A DNA stretch of 64,000 nt from Pseudomonas resinovorans NBRC 106553 (GCF_000412695.1 NC_021499.1:3038001-3102000); one strand, 5' to 3'; positions 51,264-60,196 are shown, counted from the first letter of the stretch. Notes: a model not told the origin generated them from the letters alone. Program-made: numbers and translations.

Positions 51264-52006
51264 TGAGCGACAAGCTGTTCGACCTCAGCGGCAAGGTCAT
51301 TCTCGTCACCGGGGGAAGCCGAGGGCTTGGCTATCAGATGGTCAAGGCATTCGCTGAGCGCGGCGCCAACCTGATCATCGCCAGCCGCAAGCTGGACGCC
51401 TGCGAAGCCGTGGCTGAGGAGGTGCGGGCTCTTGGCCGGCGCGCTTTGGCCGTAGCCTGTCACGTGGGCAAGTGGGCCGAAGTGGAGCGCTTGGTGGATG
51501 TGGTCTACGCCGAATTCGGCCGTATCGACGTGCTGGTGAACAACGCCGGTATGTCGCCGGCGGTGCCCAGCCACGAAGTGACCGAGGAGCTGTTCGACAA
51601 GGTTCTCGGCCTCAACTTCAAGGGGCCTTTCCGGCTGAGCGCGTTGGTTGCCCAGCGGATGGCGGCGGGAGAGGGTGGTTCCATCATCAATATCAGCAGC
51701 ACCGGTGGCATCCGTCCTGCTCCGCAAATCGTGCCTTACGCCGGTGCGAAGGCCGCGCTCAACGCAATGACCGTCGGTCTGGCCCAGGAGTACGGACCCA
51801 AGGTGCGGGTAAACACCATCTCCGCCGGCCCATTCCTTACGGATATCGCCAAGGCCTGGACCGAGGACATGCGGCAGAGCTGTGCCAACGCGCTCGGTCG
51901 ACCGGGTCAGCCGGAGGAGATCGTTACTACTGCGCTCTACCTGGCCAGCCCGTATTCCACCTACACCACCGGTTCGCTGATCAAGGTGGATGGCGGCTTG
52001 CCTTAG
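51263..52006 (+). CDS. Short-chain dehydrogenase/reductase
   Basis: Predicted 247 residues. Two ATGs (51260, 51263) follow GGGGGAGC; I use the second for better spacing. Motifs TGGSRGLG near residue 16, NNAGMSP near residue 93 and catalytic YAGAK near residue 157 are present. It belongs to the glucose-dehydrogenase/gluconate-5-dehydrogenase-like SDRs. The start overlaps the acyl-CoA dehydrogenase stop, so translation is coupled. Likely a hydroxyacyl-CoA or alcohol oxidation step. Confidence 0.87.
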   Translation: MSDKLFDLSGKVILVTGGSRGLGYQMVKAFAERGANLIIASRKLDACEAVAEEVRALGRRALAVACHVGKWAEVERLVDVVYAEFGRIDVLVNNAGMSPAVPSHEVTEELFDKVLGLNFKGPFRLSALVAQRMAAGEGGSIINISSTGGIRPAPQIVPYAGAKAALNAMTVGLAQEYGPKVRVNTISAGPFLTDIAKAWTEDMRQSCANALGRPGQPEEIVTTALYLASPYSTYTTGSLIKVDGGLP

Positions 52007-52053
52007 GAAGGATGGGCGGATGCCCACCCGCGGACGCAATCAACTCCCCATAC

Positions 52054-52064
52054 AACAAGAACAA
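52054..52064 (+). promoter_or_regulatory. Crc/Hfq-type CA motif before the second SDR
   Basis: AACAAGAACAA, 12 bases before the SDR start at 52077, next to its ribosome binding site. Confidence 0.35.
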
Positions 52065-52076
52065 GAGGTCGATGCC

Positions 52077-52850
52077 ATGCAGCTGGCAGGCAGGAATGCG
52101 ATCGTCACCGGTGGTGCCCGCGGTATAGGCGCCAGCGTGGTACGTGCCTACGTAGCGGAAGGCGCGCGTGTGGTTTCCCTGGATGTACTGGATGAGCAGG
52201 GCAAGGCTCTGGTCGATGAACTGGAGGCCAGCCATCCAGGCAAGGCCTTGTTCCTCCATTGCGATATTGCTGAAAAGGCGCAAGTGGATGGTGCCTTCCG
52301 CGAGGCTGTGGGCTGGCTGGGCGGACTCGATGTGCTGGCCAACGTCGCGGCGGTGGAGCGCACAGCACCGGCCGAGTCCATTGGCCAACCGGACTGGGAC
52401 CTGATTTTCGATGTCAACGTGCGTGGCACGCTGCACACCAATCAGGCGGCGTTTCCCTATTTGAAGGACCGGGGCGGGCGCATCATCAACTTCGGCTCCG
52501 CTGCCGGCCTCGGTGGCATGCCAGGCGCCGCCCACTATGCCGCGTCCAAGGGCGCCGTGTTGGCCTGGACTCGCACCCTGGCCCAGGAGTGGGCGCGCTA
52601 CGGCATTACGGTGAACGCCCTCGCGCCGATGATCTGGACGCCCATGTACGACGCCCACCGGGCCAAGATGAGTGTCGAGGAACTTGCCGCCCACGACCAG
52701 ATGCTCAGCCGCATCATCCCTTTGGGTGGCAAGCTTGGAGACGCCGAGCGGGACCTGGCGCCAGTGATGGTCTTCCTCGCCGGGGAGGGCTCGCGTTTCA
52801 TTACCGGCCAGACCCTCTGTGTGGATGGCGGCACTGTGCCGGTCCGCTGA
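52077..52850 (+). CDS. Short-chain dehydrogenase/reductase
   Basis: Predicted 257 residues; AGAGG lies upstream of the ATG at 52077, while the longer frame overlaps the previous gene's end. TGGARGIG near residue 11, NVAAVER in place of the NNAG motif near residue 86, and catalytic YAASK near residue 151 are visible. The NVAA variant is seen in some 3-hydroxybutyrate/cyclohexanol-type dehydrogenases. It is the second of three consecutive SDRs in this operon. Confidence 0.87.
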   Translation: MQLAGRNAIVTGGARGIGASVVRAYVAEGARVVSLDVLDEQGKALVDELEASHPGKALFLHCDIAEKAQVDGAFREAVGWLGGLDVLANVAAVERTAPAESIGQPDWDLIFDVNVRGTLHTNQAAFPYLKDRGGRIINFGSAAGLGGMPGAAHYAASKGAVLAWTRTLAQEWARYGITVNALAPMIWTPMYDAHRAKMSVEELAAHDQMLSRIIPLGGKLGDAERDLAPVMVFLAGEGSRFITGQTLCVDGGTVPVR

Positions 52851-52862
52851 GGGAGGCGAGCG

Positions 52863-53693
52863 ATGCGCGAATTTTCGAACAAGACCGCCGTTATCACTGG
52901 CGCAGCCAGTGGCCTCGGCCTGGCCATGGCGCGCACCTTCCAGCGTGAGGGCATGCGCGTTGTCCTGGGAGATCTGCCTGGTCCGGCGTTGGAGGCAGCG
53001 CGGGCCAGCCTGACAGAACTGGGCGGCGAGGTCCTGGCCATTCCAGTTGACGTTACCGATGCCGCCTCGGTGGAGGAGCTGGCGCGCCAGGTAGATACCA
53101 TCGGCGGGCTGGACATCCTGTGCAACAACGCCGGCATCACCGGCGACCGACCAAGGAACAGCTGGGAGCATGACCTGGGCAATTGGCGGCGGGTGCTGGA
53201 CGTCAACCTGATGGGAGTCATCCATGGACTGCACAGCTTCGTGCCGCGCTTGCTGCGGCAGGGGCGTCCGGCCCATATCGTCAACACGGCCTCCATGGGC
53301 GGGCTGATGGCTATTCCCTACATCGCGCCCTATGTGGCGGCCAAGTCGGCGCTGGTGGCGCTGTCCGAATCCCTGGCCCTGGAACTCAAGAGCGAAGGGG
53401 CTCCCATCGCAGTCTCGGTGTTCTGCCCAGGGCTGGTACGCACCGGCCTCACGGGGCCGGGACGCGATCATCCGCTGTCGCGGGCGCCCGAGCCTTCGAC
53501 TGCTGCGCTGGCCTTCCAACAAGGCACCCAGAAGGCGCTGGAAAAGGCTGAGATGAGCGCCGAAAGCGTGGCTGAAGTGCTGCTCGAGGCCATTCGCGAA
53601 GAACGCTTCCACGTGTTGACCCATGAGGGCTCTCTGGCGCTGGCAGGACAGCGCTGGAAACGCCTGGTCGACCAGTACCCATCCGGAGTCTGA
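52863..53693 (+). CDS. Short-chain dehydrogenase/reductase
   Basis: Predicted 276 residues, 12 bases after the previous SDR, with GGGAGG upstream. TGAASGLG near residue 14, NNAGITG near residue 89 and catalytic YVAAK near residue 160 are intact; the C-terminal ~50 residues extend beyond the usual core and lack the DGG end. It resembles the larger SDRs acting on bulky substrates. It is followed after 4 bases by the acyl-CoA ligase. Confidence 0.87.
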   Translation: MREFSNKTAVITGAASGLGLAMARTFQREGMRVVLGDLPGPALEAARASLTELGGEVLAIPVDVTDAASVEELARQVDTIGGLDILCNNAGITGDRPRNSWEHDLGNWRRVLDVNLMGVIHGLHSFVPRLLRQGRPAHIVNTASMGGLMAIPYIAPYVAAKSALVALSESLALELKSEGAPIAVSVFCPGLVRTGLTGPGRDHPLSRAPEPSTAALAFQQGTQKALEKAEMSAESVAEVLLEAIREERFHVLTHEGSLALAGQRWKRLVDQYPSGV

Positions 53694-53697
53694 AATC

Positions 53698-55347
53698 ATG
53701 AGCTTTTCCACCCAACTCAACGACAAGGCGTTGCCGGGCTGGTCCGTCGGCCAAATGGACACCGTTAACGACGTGGTGCGCCGCGCGGCGCGGGAGCATG
53801 GCGAGCGTCCCTTCCTCGACGTGCAGGGCGATGTTTACAGCTTCGCCGCCATCCAGCGGGAAAGCTGCCGGCTGGCCAACGGCCTGGCGGCCCTGGGCGT
53901 GGTCAAGGGCCAGACGGTAGTGACCATCCTCGATAACAACGCCGATGCCGTACTGCTCTGGTTCGCGCTGAACAAGCTGGGCGCTATCAGCGTGCCGGTG
54001 AACACCGCGCTCAAGGGCGATTTCCTGCGCCATCAGATTGCCGACGCCACCGCCGCGATGGTGATCGCCGAAACCGAGTACGCCGAGCGCATCGCCCTGG
54101 TGAAGGACGAACTGCCGCACCTCAGGCACATCGCCTATCGTGGCGCCGCGCCTGAGGCGGACCTCAGCGGCAAGACGCTTATCTCTCTCGAGGCGCTGCG
54201 CAGTGACGATGCCAGCGATCCGCAGGTCGAGGTAATACCCAGCGACCTGACCATGCTCATCTATACCGGCGGCACCACCGGCCCGTCCAAGGGCTGCATG
54301 ATCAGCCATAACAACGCCTGCAACGAGGCACGGCAGATCATCGAAGCCCACGGGCGTACGCCGGAGTCCATCACCTGGACACCATTGCCCTTGTTCCACC
54401 TCAACGCCACGGTTACGACAGTCCTGTGCAACCTGATGATCGGCGCCCGCTCCGTGATCTACCCGCGTTTCTCGGTCTCCGGGTTCTGGGCCGACATCGA
54501 GCGCAGCGGCGCCAACGAGGCCAATCTGTTGGCCACCATGGCTCCGTTGCTGGCCGAGGCGCCGGAAAGCGACGCGATGAAGCGTTGCCATGGGCAGCTC
54601 GACAAGGTCTACAGCGCACCCTTCACGGCAGAAGTGCAGCAGCGCTGGCGCGAGCGCTTCGGCGTACGTCACACCGTTGGCGGCGCCGGCTTCGGTCTGA
54701 CTGAATGCGCCATCGTCACCATGCTTCCCTTTGGCGCTCCGGTAAAGCCAGGTTGTGCAGGGCGTCGCTGCGATTCATTCGATATCCGTGTGGTCGACGA
54801 CAACGATGTCGAGTTGCCCTATGGCTCTCCCGGAGAGCTGATCGTTCGACCACTCAAACCTCACGTGATGTTCGAGGGTTACTGGAACCGTCCGGCTGAC
54901 ACGCTCAAGGTGATGCGCAACATGTGGTTCCACACGGGCGACATCGGAAAGATGGACGAGGACGGCTACTTCTTCTTCCTTGACCGCAAGAAGGACTACA
55001 TGCGTCGCGGCGGCGAGAACATCTCCGGCTTCGAGATGGAGCGCAGCTTTGGTGCTCACCCGGAGATCGAGGAAGTGGCGGTCCATGCGGTGTTTTCCGA
55101 ACTGTCGGAGGACGAGGTGAAGGTTACCGCCGTACTGCGGGAGGGCAGCATGCTCCGCGAAGAGGATCTTTGTCGCTGGGCCATCGATCGCGTGCCCTAC
55201 TACGCGGTCCCTCGGTTCATCGAATTTCGCACCAGCCTGCCGCGCAGCCCGGTAGGGCGCATTCTCAAATACCAGCTACGCGATGACGGGGTTACCCCGC
55301 AGACCTGGGACAGGGTCAAGGCGAACCTGACCTTTGCCAAACGTTGA
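53698..55347 (+). CDS. Acyl-CoA ligase (AMP-forming), copy 1
   Basis: Predicted 549 residues from the ATG at 53698 with GGAG nine bases upstream. The ATP-binding loop YTGGTTGPSKGC near residue 190, GFGLTECA near residue 332, the HTGDIGKMDEDGYFFFLDRKKD block near residue 412 and the C-terminal catalytic Lys in PVGRILKYQLR are all present. It belongs to the CaiC/fatty acyl-CoA ligase group and would activate the pathway's acid with ATP. It closely resembles the ligase at 60197-61822 and ends the MarR-led operon, equivalent to LvaE in the levulinate pathway. Confidence 0.92.
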   Translation: MSFSTQLNDKALPGWSVGQMDTVNDVVRRAAREHGERPFLDVQGDVYSFAAIQRESCRLANGLAALGVVKGQTVVTILDNNADAVLLWFALNKLGAISVPVNTALKGDFLRHQIADATAAMVIAETEYAERIALVKDELPHLRHIAYRGAAPEADLSGKTLISLEALRSDDASDPQVEVIPSDLTMLIYTGGTTGPSKGCMISHNNACNEARQIIEAHGRTPESITWTPLPLFHLNATVTTVLCNLMIGARSVIYPRFSVSGFWADIERSGANEANLLATMAPLLAEAPESDAMKRCHGQLDKVYSAPFTAEVQQRWRERFGVRHTVGGAGFGLTECAIVTMLPFGAPVKPGCAGRRCDSFDIRVVDDNDVELPYGSPGELIVRPLKPHVMFEGYWNRPADTLKVMRNMWFHTGDIGKMDEDGYFFFLDRKKDYMRRGGENISGFEMERSFGAHPEIEEVAVHAVFSELSEDEVKVTAVLREGSMLREEDLCRWAIDRVPYYAVPRFIEFRTSLPRSPVGRILKYQLRDDGVTPQTWDRVKANLTFAKR

Positions 55348-55442
55348 CCTCCTGAAGTGCGGCGATACCTGCCCAACACTATTTCTGGTGAGGCGCCGCA
55401 CCCAGCCATCGAGTGTCCTTTCGGGGCGACATGGATGGCGAA

Positions 55443-55461
55443 AAATAAAAGAGTGTCATTT
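55443..55461. promoter_or_regulatory. Possible shared operator element, site 13 (weak)
   Basis: AAATA-AAAGAGTGT-CATTT keeps spacing and the GT core end, but both arms are degenerate. It lies 62 bases before the MFS gene. Confidence 0.3.
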
Positions 55462-55491
55462 ATTGCTTTCGCGGGTATAGAATCCGGCTAA

Positions 55492-55502
55492 AACAACAAC
55501 AA
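55492..55502 (+). promoter_or_regulatory. Crc/Hfq-type CA motif before MFS
   Basis: AACAACAACAA is a tandem AAnAAnAA match in the leader, 22 bases before the MFS start. One of the strongest such motifs in the window. Confidence 0.5.
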
Positions 55503-55523
55503 GGCTGAGCGGGGTATCCACGC

Positions 55524-56846
55524 ATGAGTTCCCAGCACCATTCCGGTCCTTCCCTGGCGATTGACCTCACCGAGTTTCGCCAGGGTTGGCGCATTCTCAT
55601 CCTGGCACTGCTGGGTATTGGCACATCGGTGGGGGTCGCTCCGCTGTATTCCTTCGGTACCCTGGTACTGCCCATGCAGGAGGCTTTCGGCTGGTCTCGC
55701 GAGCAGATTCAGCCCGCCATCGCCTTTCTCTTTGCTTTTACCATCGTCGCAGTGCAAATCAGTGGCTGGCTGATCCGCCGCTATGGCCTGCGTCCGGTGG
55801 CAATCTCCTCGCTGGTTGCCCTGGCCCTCGGCTACTTCGCCATCAGCCTGATGACCGGCCCGATCTGGCAGCTCTATGCCGGTTACTCCCTGCTGGCGTT
55901 TGTTGGCATGGGCACCACCATGGTGACCTGGACGCAGCTGGTGAACCTCTGGTTCGACCGCAATCGCGGTTTGGCCCTGGCCATCATCCTCAGTGGTACC
56001 GGGCTGGCCGCTCTGGTGCTGCCGCCGGTGCTGAGCTGGGTAATTGCCCAGTCCGACTGGCGCGCCGGATTCTGGGTGCTGGGCGCCATGCCGCTGCTGA
56101 TCACATGGCCGCTTTCGCTGCTGTGGATGCGTAGCGACAGCCCGATCACCCGTGCGGCCGCCGAGCCCGGCACTGCTCCCCAACTGCCAGGCATGTCCCT
56201 GCGCCAGGCGGCGCTGTCGCCACGGTTCTGGCTGTGTAACGTGGCACTAGTGCTTTCGGTGACATCGATGATTGGAATGGTCACCAGCACCATTCCCATG
56301 TTGCGCGACAAGGGGCTGTCCGCCACCGACGCGGGACTGGCATTCAGTGTCTATGGCATCTCCCTGATTCTCGGTCGAGTGGTGGTGGGTTACCTGGTGG
56401 ACCGCCTCTGGGCACCGGGGGTTGCCTTTGTGGTGCTAGCGTTGCCCGCCTTTGGCTGCCTGATGTTCGCCGGCGCGGATACCCACATGACCAGCCTGAT
56501 GCTGGCCTCGGTCCTGGTCGGTGTAGGTGCGGGGGCGGAGATGGACATCGCCGCATTTCTCATGGCGCGTTACTTCGGTATGCGTGACTACAGCCGCATC
56601 TTCAGCCTGCACATGGGCTTCATCGGCCTGGGGGCTACATTGGCACCGCTGTACTTCGCTTATCTCTACGCCCAGACCGGTTCTTATTCCGGCTTGCTGA
56701 CCCACTGTGTCATCACCTTCGCCCTGGGCTCGGTGCTGATTCTCACTCTGGGTCGATACCCGAAATTCGACCTGCCAGAGCCAGCCCAGCAGACTGCCGA
56801 TCAGTCGAGTAACGACCTACCGGGCCTGTCCCGCAGCCAGGTATAA
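55524..56846 (+). CDS. MFS transporter (monocarboxylate/OFA-like)
   Basis: Predicted 440 residues with 12 probable membrane helices. The N-terminus GIGTSVGVAPLYSFGTLVLPMQEAFGWSREQI is typical of the oxalate:formate/monocarboxylate porter branch. A carboxylic-acid substrate for the pathway is therefore plausible. It lies after the CoA-ligase operon and 11 bases before a PaaI-type thioesterase, with which it is probably co-transcribed. Confidence 0.87.
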   Translation: MSSQHHSGPSLAIDLTEFRQGWRILILALLGIGTSVGVAPLYSFGTLVLPMQEAFGWSREQIQPAIAFLFAFTIVAVQISGWLIRRYGLRPVAISSLVALALGYFAISLMTGPIWQLYAGYSLLAFVGMGTTMVTWTQLVNLWFDRNRGLALAIILSGTGLAALVLPPVLSWVIAQSDWRAGFWVLGAMPLLITWPLSLLWMRSDSPITRAAAEPGTAPQLPGMSLRQAALSPRFWLCNVALVLSVTSMIGMVTSTIPMLRDKGLSATDAGLAFSVYGISLILGRVVVGYLVDRLWAPGVAFVVLALPAFGCLMFAGADTHMTSLMLASVLVGVGAGAEMDIAAFLMARYFGMRDYSRIFSLHMGFIGLGATLAPLYFAYLYAQTGSYSGLLTHCVITFALGSVLILTLGRYPKFDLPEPAQQTADQSSNDLPGLSRSQV

Positions 56847-56857
56847 GGAGTGCGAAG

Positions 56858-57310
56858 ATGAGCGGCAGAAACGTCCAGGAAGTGAGCGCCTATGTGGCAA
56901 GTGTCCCGCCACAAGCGGGCATGGACCCCTTGCTGACCCACCTCGAGATCTTTGGCACTCCGGAGTTCGACGAGGAGGGGGCCACCTTGCGCCTGCGCTT
57001 GAAAGAGCATCACATGAATGGCGGAGCATCTGCCCACGGCGGATTGATGATGACCCTGATGGATGCCGTGCTGGCCTGTTGCACCCTGGGGCACGGCAGT
57101 GGTCGCAGCTGTGTCACAGTGGAGCTCAAGACCAACTTCATGCGGCCTGGCGGCGGCGTTGGTGGTTTGCTGGTCGCTCGGGGGTTCCTGCGCTCTAGTG
57201 GCAAGTCACTGGTATTCTGCGACGGTGAGGTGCGCAACGAAGCGGGCGAACTGCTCGCCACTGCGTCGGGTACCTTCAAGTACGTGAATCGCAAGACGCC
57301 GGCGGCCTAG
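56858..57310 (+). CDS. PaaI-type hot-dog thioesterase
   Basis: Predicted 150 residues. The motif GGASAHGGLMMTLMDAVLACC near residue 48 is the PaaI/4HBT-II active-site helix region, with NFMRPGG and AEGTFKY-like C-terminal strands. It should hydrolyse acyl-CoAs to free CoA, perhaps releasing dead-end intermediates. Its stop codon overlaps the convergent GlcE-like gene's stop through a shared CTAG. Confidence 0.85.
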   Translation: MSGRNVQEVSAYVASVPPQAGMDPLLTHLEIFGTPEFDEEGATLRLRLKEHHMNGGASAHGGLMMTLMDAVLACCTLGHGSGRSCVTVELKTNFMRPGGGVGGLLVARGFLRSSGKSLVFCDGEVRNEAGELLATASGTFKYVNRKTPAA

Positions 57311-58314
57311 TCGGCGAACAGGCCTTGCGGGTCCAACTGCTTGCGGAGCAGCCGCATGTCCTCTGCTTCCGGCAACTGACCGAGACCAGGTGCGCAACCA
57401 TCCGGCGTGAAGCAGATTGCCCGCCCCCCCAGTGCCTGGGCGTGGCGCTGGATCACCAGTGCCGGCTCAGCACTTTTCAGCCAGCGCTGGGCTCCGCCCC
57501 AGTCCAGTAGCACCATGCCCGGCAGCTCCCGTTGCGGAGCTTCTGCTGCTACCTGAACGCACCAGAGCGGACGTGGGTCGCGGAAGAATCCCAGGCGCTG
57601 TTCGCGCAGTTCGTCCCACAGGCTGGAGTTGGATTCCTCTCCACCAATCAGGCTCCTGGTTCGTTTCACGGCTTCCGGCGTGCCTTCCAGGCGCAGGTGA
57701 AGCGCATCGCCGGTGTGGCATCCGCCGCTGAGCGGGGAGGGATAGCGCATCCAGGCCTGGAGCTGGCGTAGTGCTAGCGACTGGCTGATTTCCAGGCGAA
57801 GACTGAGGGTCTGGCGAGGCTTAGGGCGCACTTGCAGACAGATCTCGGAGATAAAGCCCAGGCGGCCCAAGCTGCCGGCCACCAGCCGGCTTGGAATGGC
57901 TTCATCGCCAAAGTGGCGTATCTGACCGTTAGCGTCGATCAGACTGCCACCCAGTAGGTGTTCCGCCACGCCCCCGACCCAGGGGCGACGGGGGCCCGCC
58001 AGGCCAGTGGCGACCATGCCACCGACCGTGGCGCCCGCTGAGAAACTCGGTGGCTCGAAGGCGAGCATTAGCTGGTATTCGTCCAGAGTGGTGTTGAGTT
58101 CCCGCAAGGCGGTGCCCGCCCGCGCGCGAATCCAGAGTTGCGCTGGATCGAGTTCGAGGACGCCCCGGTGATTGCGACTGTCCAGGCTTTCTCCACAGCT
58201 GCTCAGGCCAAGAAAGCCTTTGCTGTCACCACCCCTGATTCGCAACCGGGCACTCCTTGCCTGGGCTGAACAAATGGCTTCGATCATCTGCGTGCTGGCG
58301 TCATGGGCCTTCAT
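57307..58314 (-). CDS. Orphan GlcE-like FAD-binding protein
   Basis: Predicted 335 residues from the ATG at 58314 (AGGA upstream; a GTG at 58317 is possible). It follows GlcE throughout: LRIRGGDSKGFLG near residue 25, TVGGMVATGLAGPRRPWVGG near residue 100, and the C-terminal LLDWGGAQRWLKS and LDPQGLF. In the GlcE of the glc operon the FAD region reads VMKNVAGYDLSRL; here it reads AIPSRLVAGSLGRLG, so that segment is altered. No GlcD or GlcF partner is adjacent. A shared operator sits 23 bases before the start. It may be a repurposed or exchanged subunit. Confidence 0.85.
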   Translation of the reverse strand: MKAHDASTQMIEAICSAQARSARLRIRGGDSKGFLGLSSCGESLDSRNHRGVLELDPAQLWIRARAGTALRELNTTLDEYQLMLAFEPPSFSAGATVGGMVATGLAGPRRPWVGGVAEHLLGGSLIDANGQIRHFGDEAIPSRLVAGSLGRLGFISEICLQVRPKPRQTLSLRLEISQSLALRQLQAWMRYPSPLSGGCHTGDALHLRLEGTPEAVKRTRSLIGGEESNSSLWDELREQRLGFFRDPRPLWCVQVAAEAPQRELPGMVLLDWGGAQRWLKSAEPALVIQRHAQALGGRAICFTPDGCAPGLGQLPEAEDMRLLRKQLDPQGLFAD

Positions 58315-58337
58315 CACTGTCCTGGTTACCTGCTAAT

Positions 58338-58356
58338 AATTGACTATGTGTCAGTT
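58338..58356. promoter_or_regulatory. Shared operator element, site 11
   Basis: AATTG-ACTATGTGT-CAGTT with a perfect right arm, between the divergent GlcE-like and thioesterase genes. Confidence 0.65.
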
Positions 58357-58418
58357 TATTGGTTAGTTTCGATACCATCAACAAGGGCACGAGAGCCAGT
58401 TTTCGGAGTACATATTTC

Positions 58419-59282
58419 ATGACGGCAGCAGCGGCGGTAAGGCCAAGAAACTGGAGTCAGGAGCGCCTAGCGGAACTGTTCGTGCTGGAGCGGGAGGCCC
58501 CCGGGTCATTCCTCGCCAGCACTCACGACACCAACCTCAATGGCCGGGTATTTGGTGGCCAACTGCTGGGACAGGCCTTGGCCGTAGCCCAGCGCTACAG
58601 TCCGGAGCTGATGCCAGCGACACTGCATTGTCTGTTTCTCCAGGGCGCGCGCACCGACCAGCCGCTGGACTATCGGGTGACGCCCCTGCAGAAAGGAAAA
58701 CGTTTCACCAGCCTGCATGTAAGCGGCCAGCAGGGCGAACGCCGGATAGTGGATGCGCAGGTCACGCTACAGGCGCCGATCAGCGGATTCTTCCATATGG
58801 AAACCGCCACCGAACTGCCCGGGCCGGAGCAACTGCTGTCGCTAGATGTTGTCGAGGACGGCCATTGGGCGCGCTTTGTCAGACCGTTCGTGGAGCTGCG
58901 CATCGTCGAGCCGCAACACTACCTACGCCAATGTGCCGAAGCGCCAGCCATCGCCTACTGGTTGAAGTTGCGCGAGAGCCTGCCGTCGTCGCCCGCCTTG
59001 CATGCCCAGATACTGGCGTATCTGAGCGACTACTGGATCAATTCGGCGGCCATCAGCTACCACGTGCCCATCGAGCAGGCGCGGGAGCGGCTGTTCGTGT
59101 CCAGCCTCAACCATTCCCTTTGGTTCCATCGTCCCATTGTTGCCGATGACTGGCTGTTGTTCGTCTGCGAAAGCCCAAGCATGCAGAGGGGGCGCGGCCT
59201 TACGCAGGCCCGGGTGTTCGACCAGTCGCGGAACCTGGTGGCGTCCATTGCCCAAGACTGTCTTGTTGGGGAGCGGGAGTAA
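58419..59282 (+). CDS. TesB-like acyl-CoA thioesterase with Asp-to-Asn change
   Basis: Predicted 287 residues from the ATG at 58419 with CGGAG upstream. The double hot-dog of thioesterase II is clear: GRVFGGQLLGQAL near residue 42, PLDYRV, GFFHMET, and NHSLWFHRPIVADDWLLF near residue 231. In E. coli TesB the matching segment is DHSMWFHRP, whose Asp is catalytic; here it is Asn231. The Gln near the end (ASIAQD) remains. Activity may be reduced or altered. It probably balances the CoA pool or releases acids in this pathway. Confidence 0.82.
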   Translation: MTAAAAVRPRNWSQERLAELFVLEREAPGSFLASTHDTNLNGRVFGGQLLGQALAVAQRYSPELMPATLHCLFLQGARTDQPLDYRVTPLQKGKRFTSLHVSGQQGERRIVDAQVTLQAPISGFFHMETATELPGPEQLLSLDVVEDGHWARFVRPFVELRIVEPQHYLRQCAEAPAIAYWLKLRESLPSSPALHAQILAYLSDYWINSAAISYHVPIEQARERLFVSSLNHSLWFHRPIVADDWLLFVCESPSMQRGRGLTQARVFDQSRNLVASIAQDCLVGERE

Positions 59283-59308
59283 AAATGAGCGAATTGCAGG
59301 GCTTGAAT

Positions 59309-60184
59309 CTACAGCCCTGCTTCCGTCTGCTCTTCCTGGGGCAATGGATGGTGTTCCTGCAGGAAGTCGATGATGGCGGAGTTGAAGTGATCGTTCTTGT
59401 CGCCGGCGACCATGTGCCCGGCGCCCTCGATATCGACGAAGGCCAGATGCGGCAGCATGCTGCGCAACTCTTCCACGCCATCCGGGCTGACTACGTCGCT
59501 CTGGCGACCGCGTACCAGCAGGGTGGGGACCCTGACAGCCGGGGCCGCCGCCTTCATCGTCTGGCTGATGCGCTCGACCTTGTCCCTGTGGTCGCCAACG
59601 ATGAAGCACGGGTCCCAGTGCCAGTACCAGCGGCCATCGTCGCGCAGGCGCAGGTTTCTGGCGAGGCCGCTGAGGTCGCGTGGAGGAGGGCGGTTGGGGT
59701 TGTAGGCGCCAACGGCTTCGGCTGCCTGCTCCAGTGAGGCAAATCCGTCCGGGTGCCTGGTCATGAAGCCGACGATGTGCTCGATACCCTGAGGCTCCAG
59801 GCGCGGCGTGACGTCCACCAGGACCAAGGCTTTCGCGATATCGGGATACCTACCGCATACCACCAGTGACTGGGTGCCGCCCATGGAGGCACCGACCAAG
59901 ACCGGACGACCGCCAAGGGCCTTGATCACCGCAAGCAGGTCGGCGACCTGGGCCTCCAGGCTGTAGTCGCCATCTGCTGCCCAGTCGGACTCGCCATGGC
60001 CGCGGGCATCCACCGAGACCACGCGATAACCCTTGTCGGCCAGTACCTGGTGCGCGCGCGCCCAGGAGTGGCGGGTTTGTCCGCCACCGTGGAGGAGGAT
60101 GACCGTGGGGGCATCCTCCGCACCTGAAAGGTCCGCCGCCAGACGGTTGCCATTGGCGCCCTTGAACCAGGCCTGCACTTTCAT
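59309..60184 (-). CDS. Alpha/beta hydrolase
   Basis: Predicted 291 residues with AGGGAG upstream of the ATG at 60184. Oxyanion-hole HGGGQTRHSW near residue 32, nucleophile elbow GASMGGT near residue 98, and catalytic His in GAGHMVAGD near residue 263 are present. It may hydrolyse an ester, lactone or C-C bond of a ring-cleaved intermediate. It follows the acyl-CoA ligase by 12 bases in one operon, which suggests hydrolysis of an ester or lactone to the acid that the ligase activates. Confidence 0.88.
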   Translation of the reverse strand: MKVQAWFKGANGNRLAADLSGAEDAPTVILLHGGGQTRHSWARAHQVLADKGYRVVSVDARGHGESDWAADGDYSLEAQVADLLAVIKALGGRPVLVGASMGGTQSLVVCGRYPDIAKALVLVDVTPRLEPQGIEHIVGFMTRHPDGFASLEQAAEAVGAYNPNRPPPRDLSGLARNLRLRDDGRWYWHWDPCFIVGDHRDKVERISQTMKAAAPAVRVPTLLVRGRQSDVVSPDGVEELRSMLPHLAFVDIEGAGHMVAGDKNDHFNSAIIDFLQEHHPLPQEEQTEAGL

Positions 60185-60196
60185 CGTCGCGGCTCC

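Noticed and set aside
51981..53762. A 593-codon minus-strand frame
   Set aside because: Antisense to two SDR genes and the start of the ligase gene, all with full motifs.
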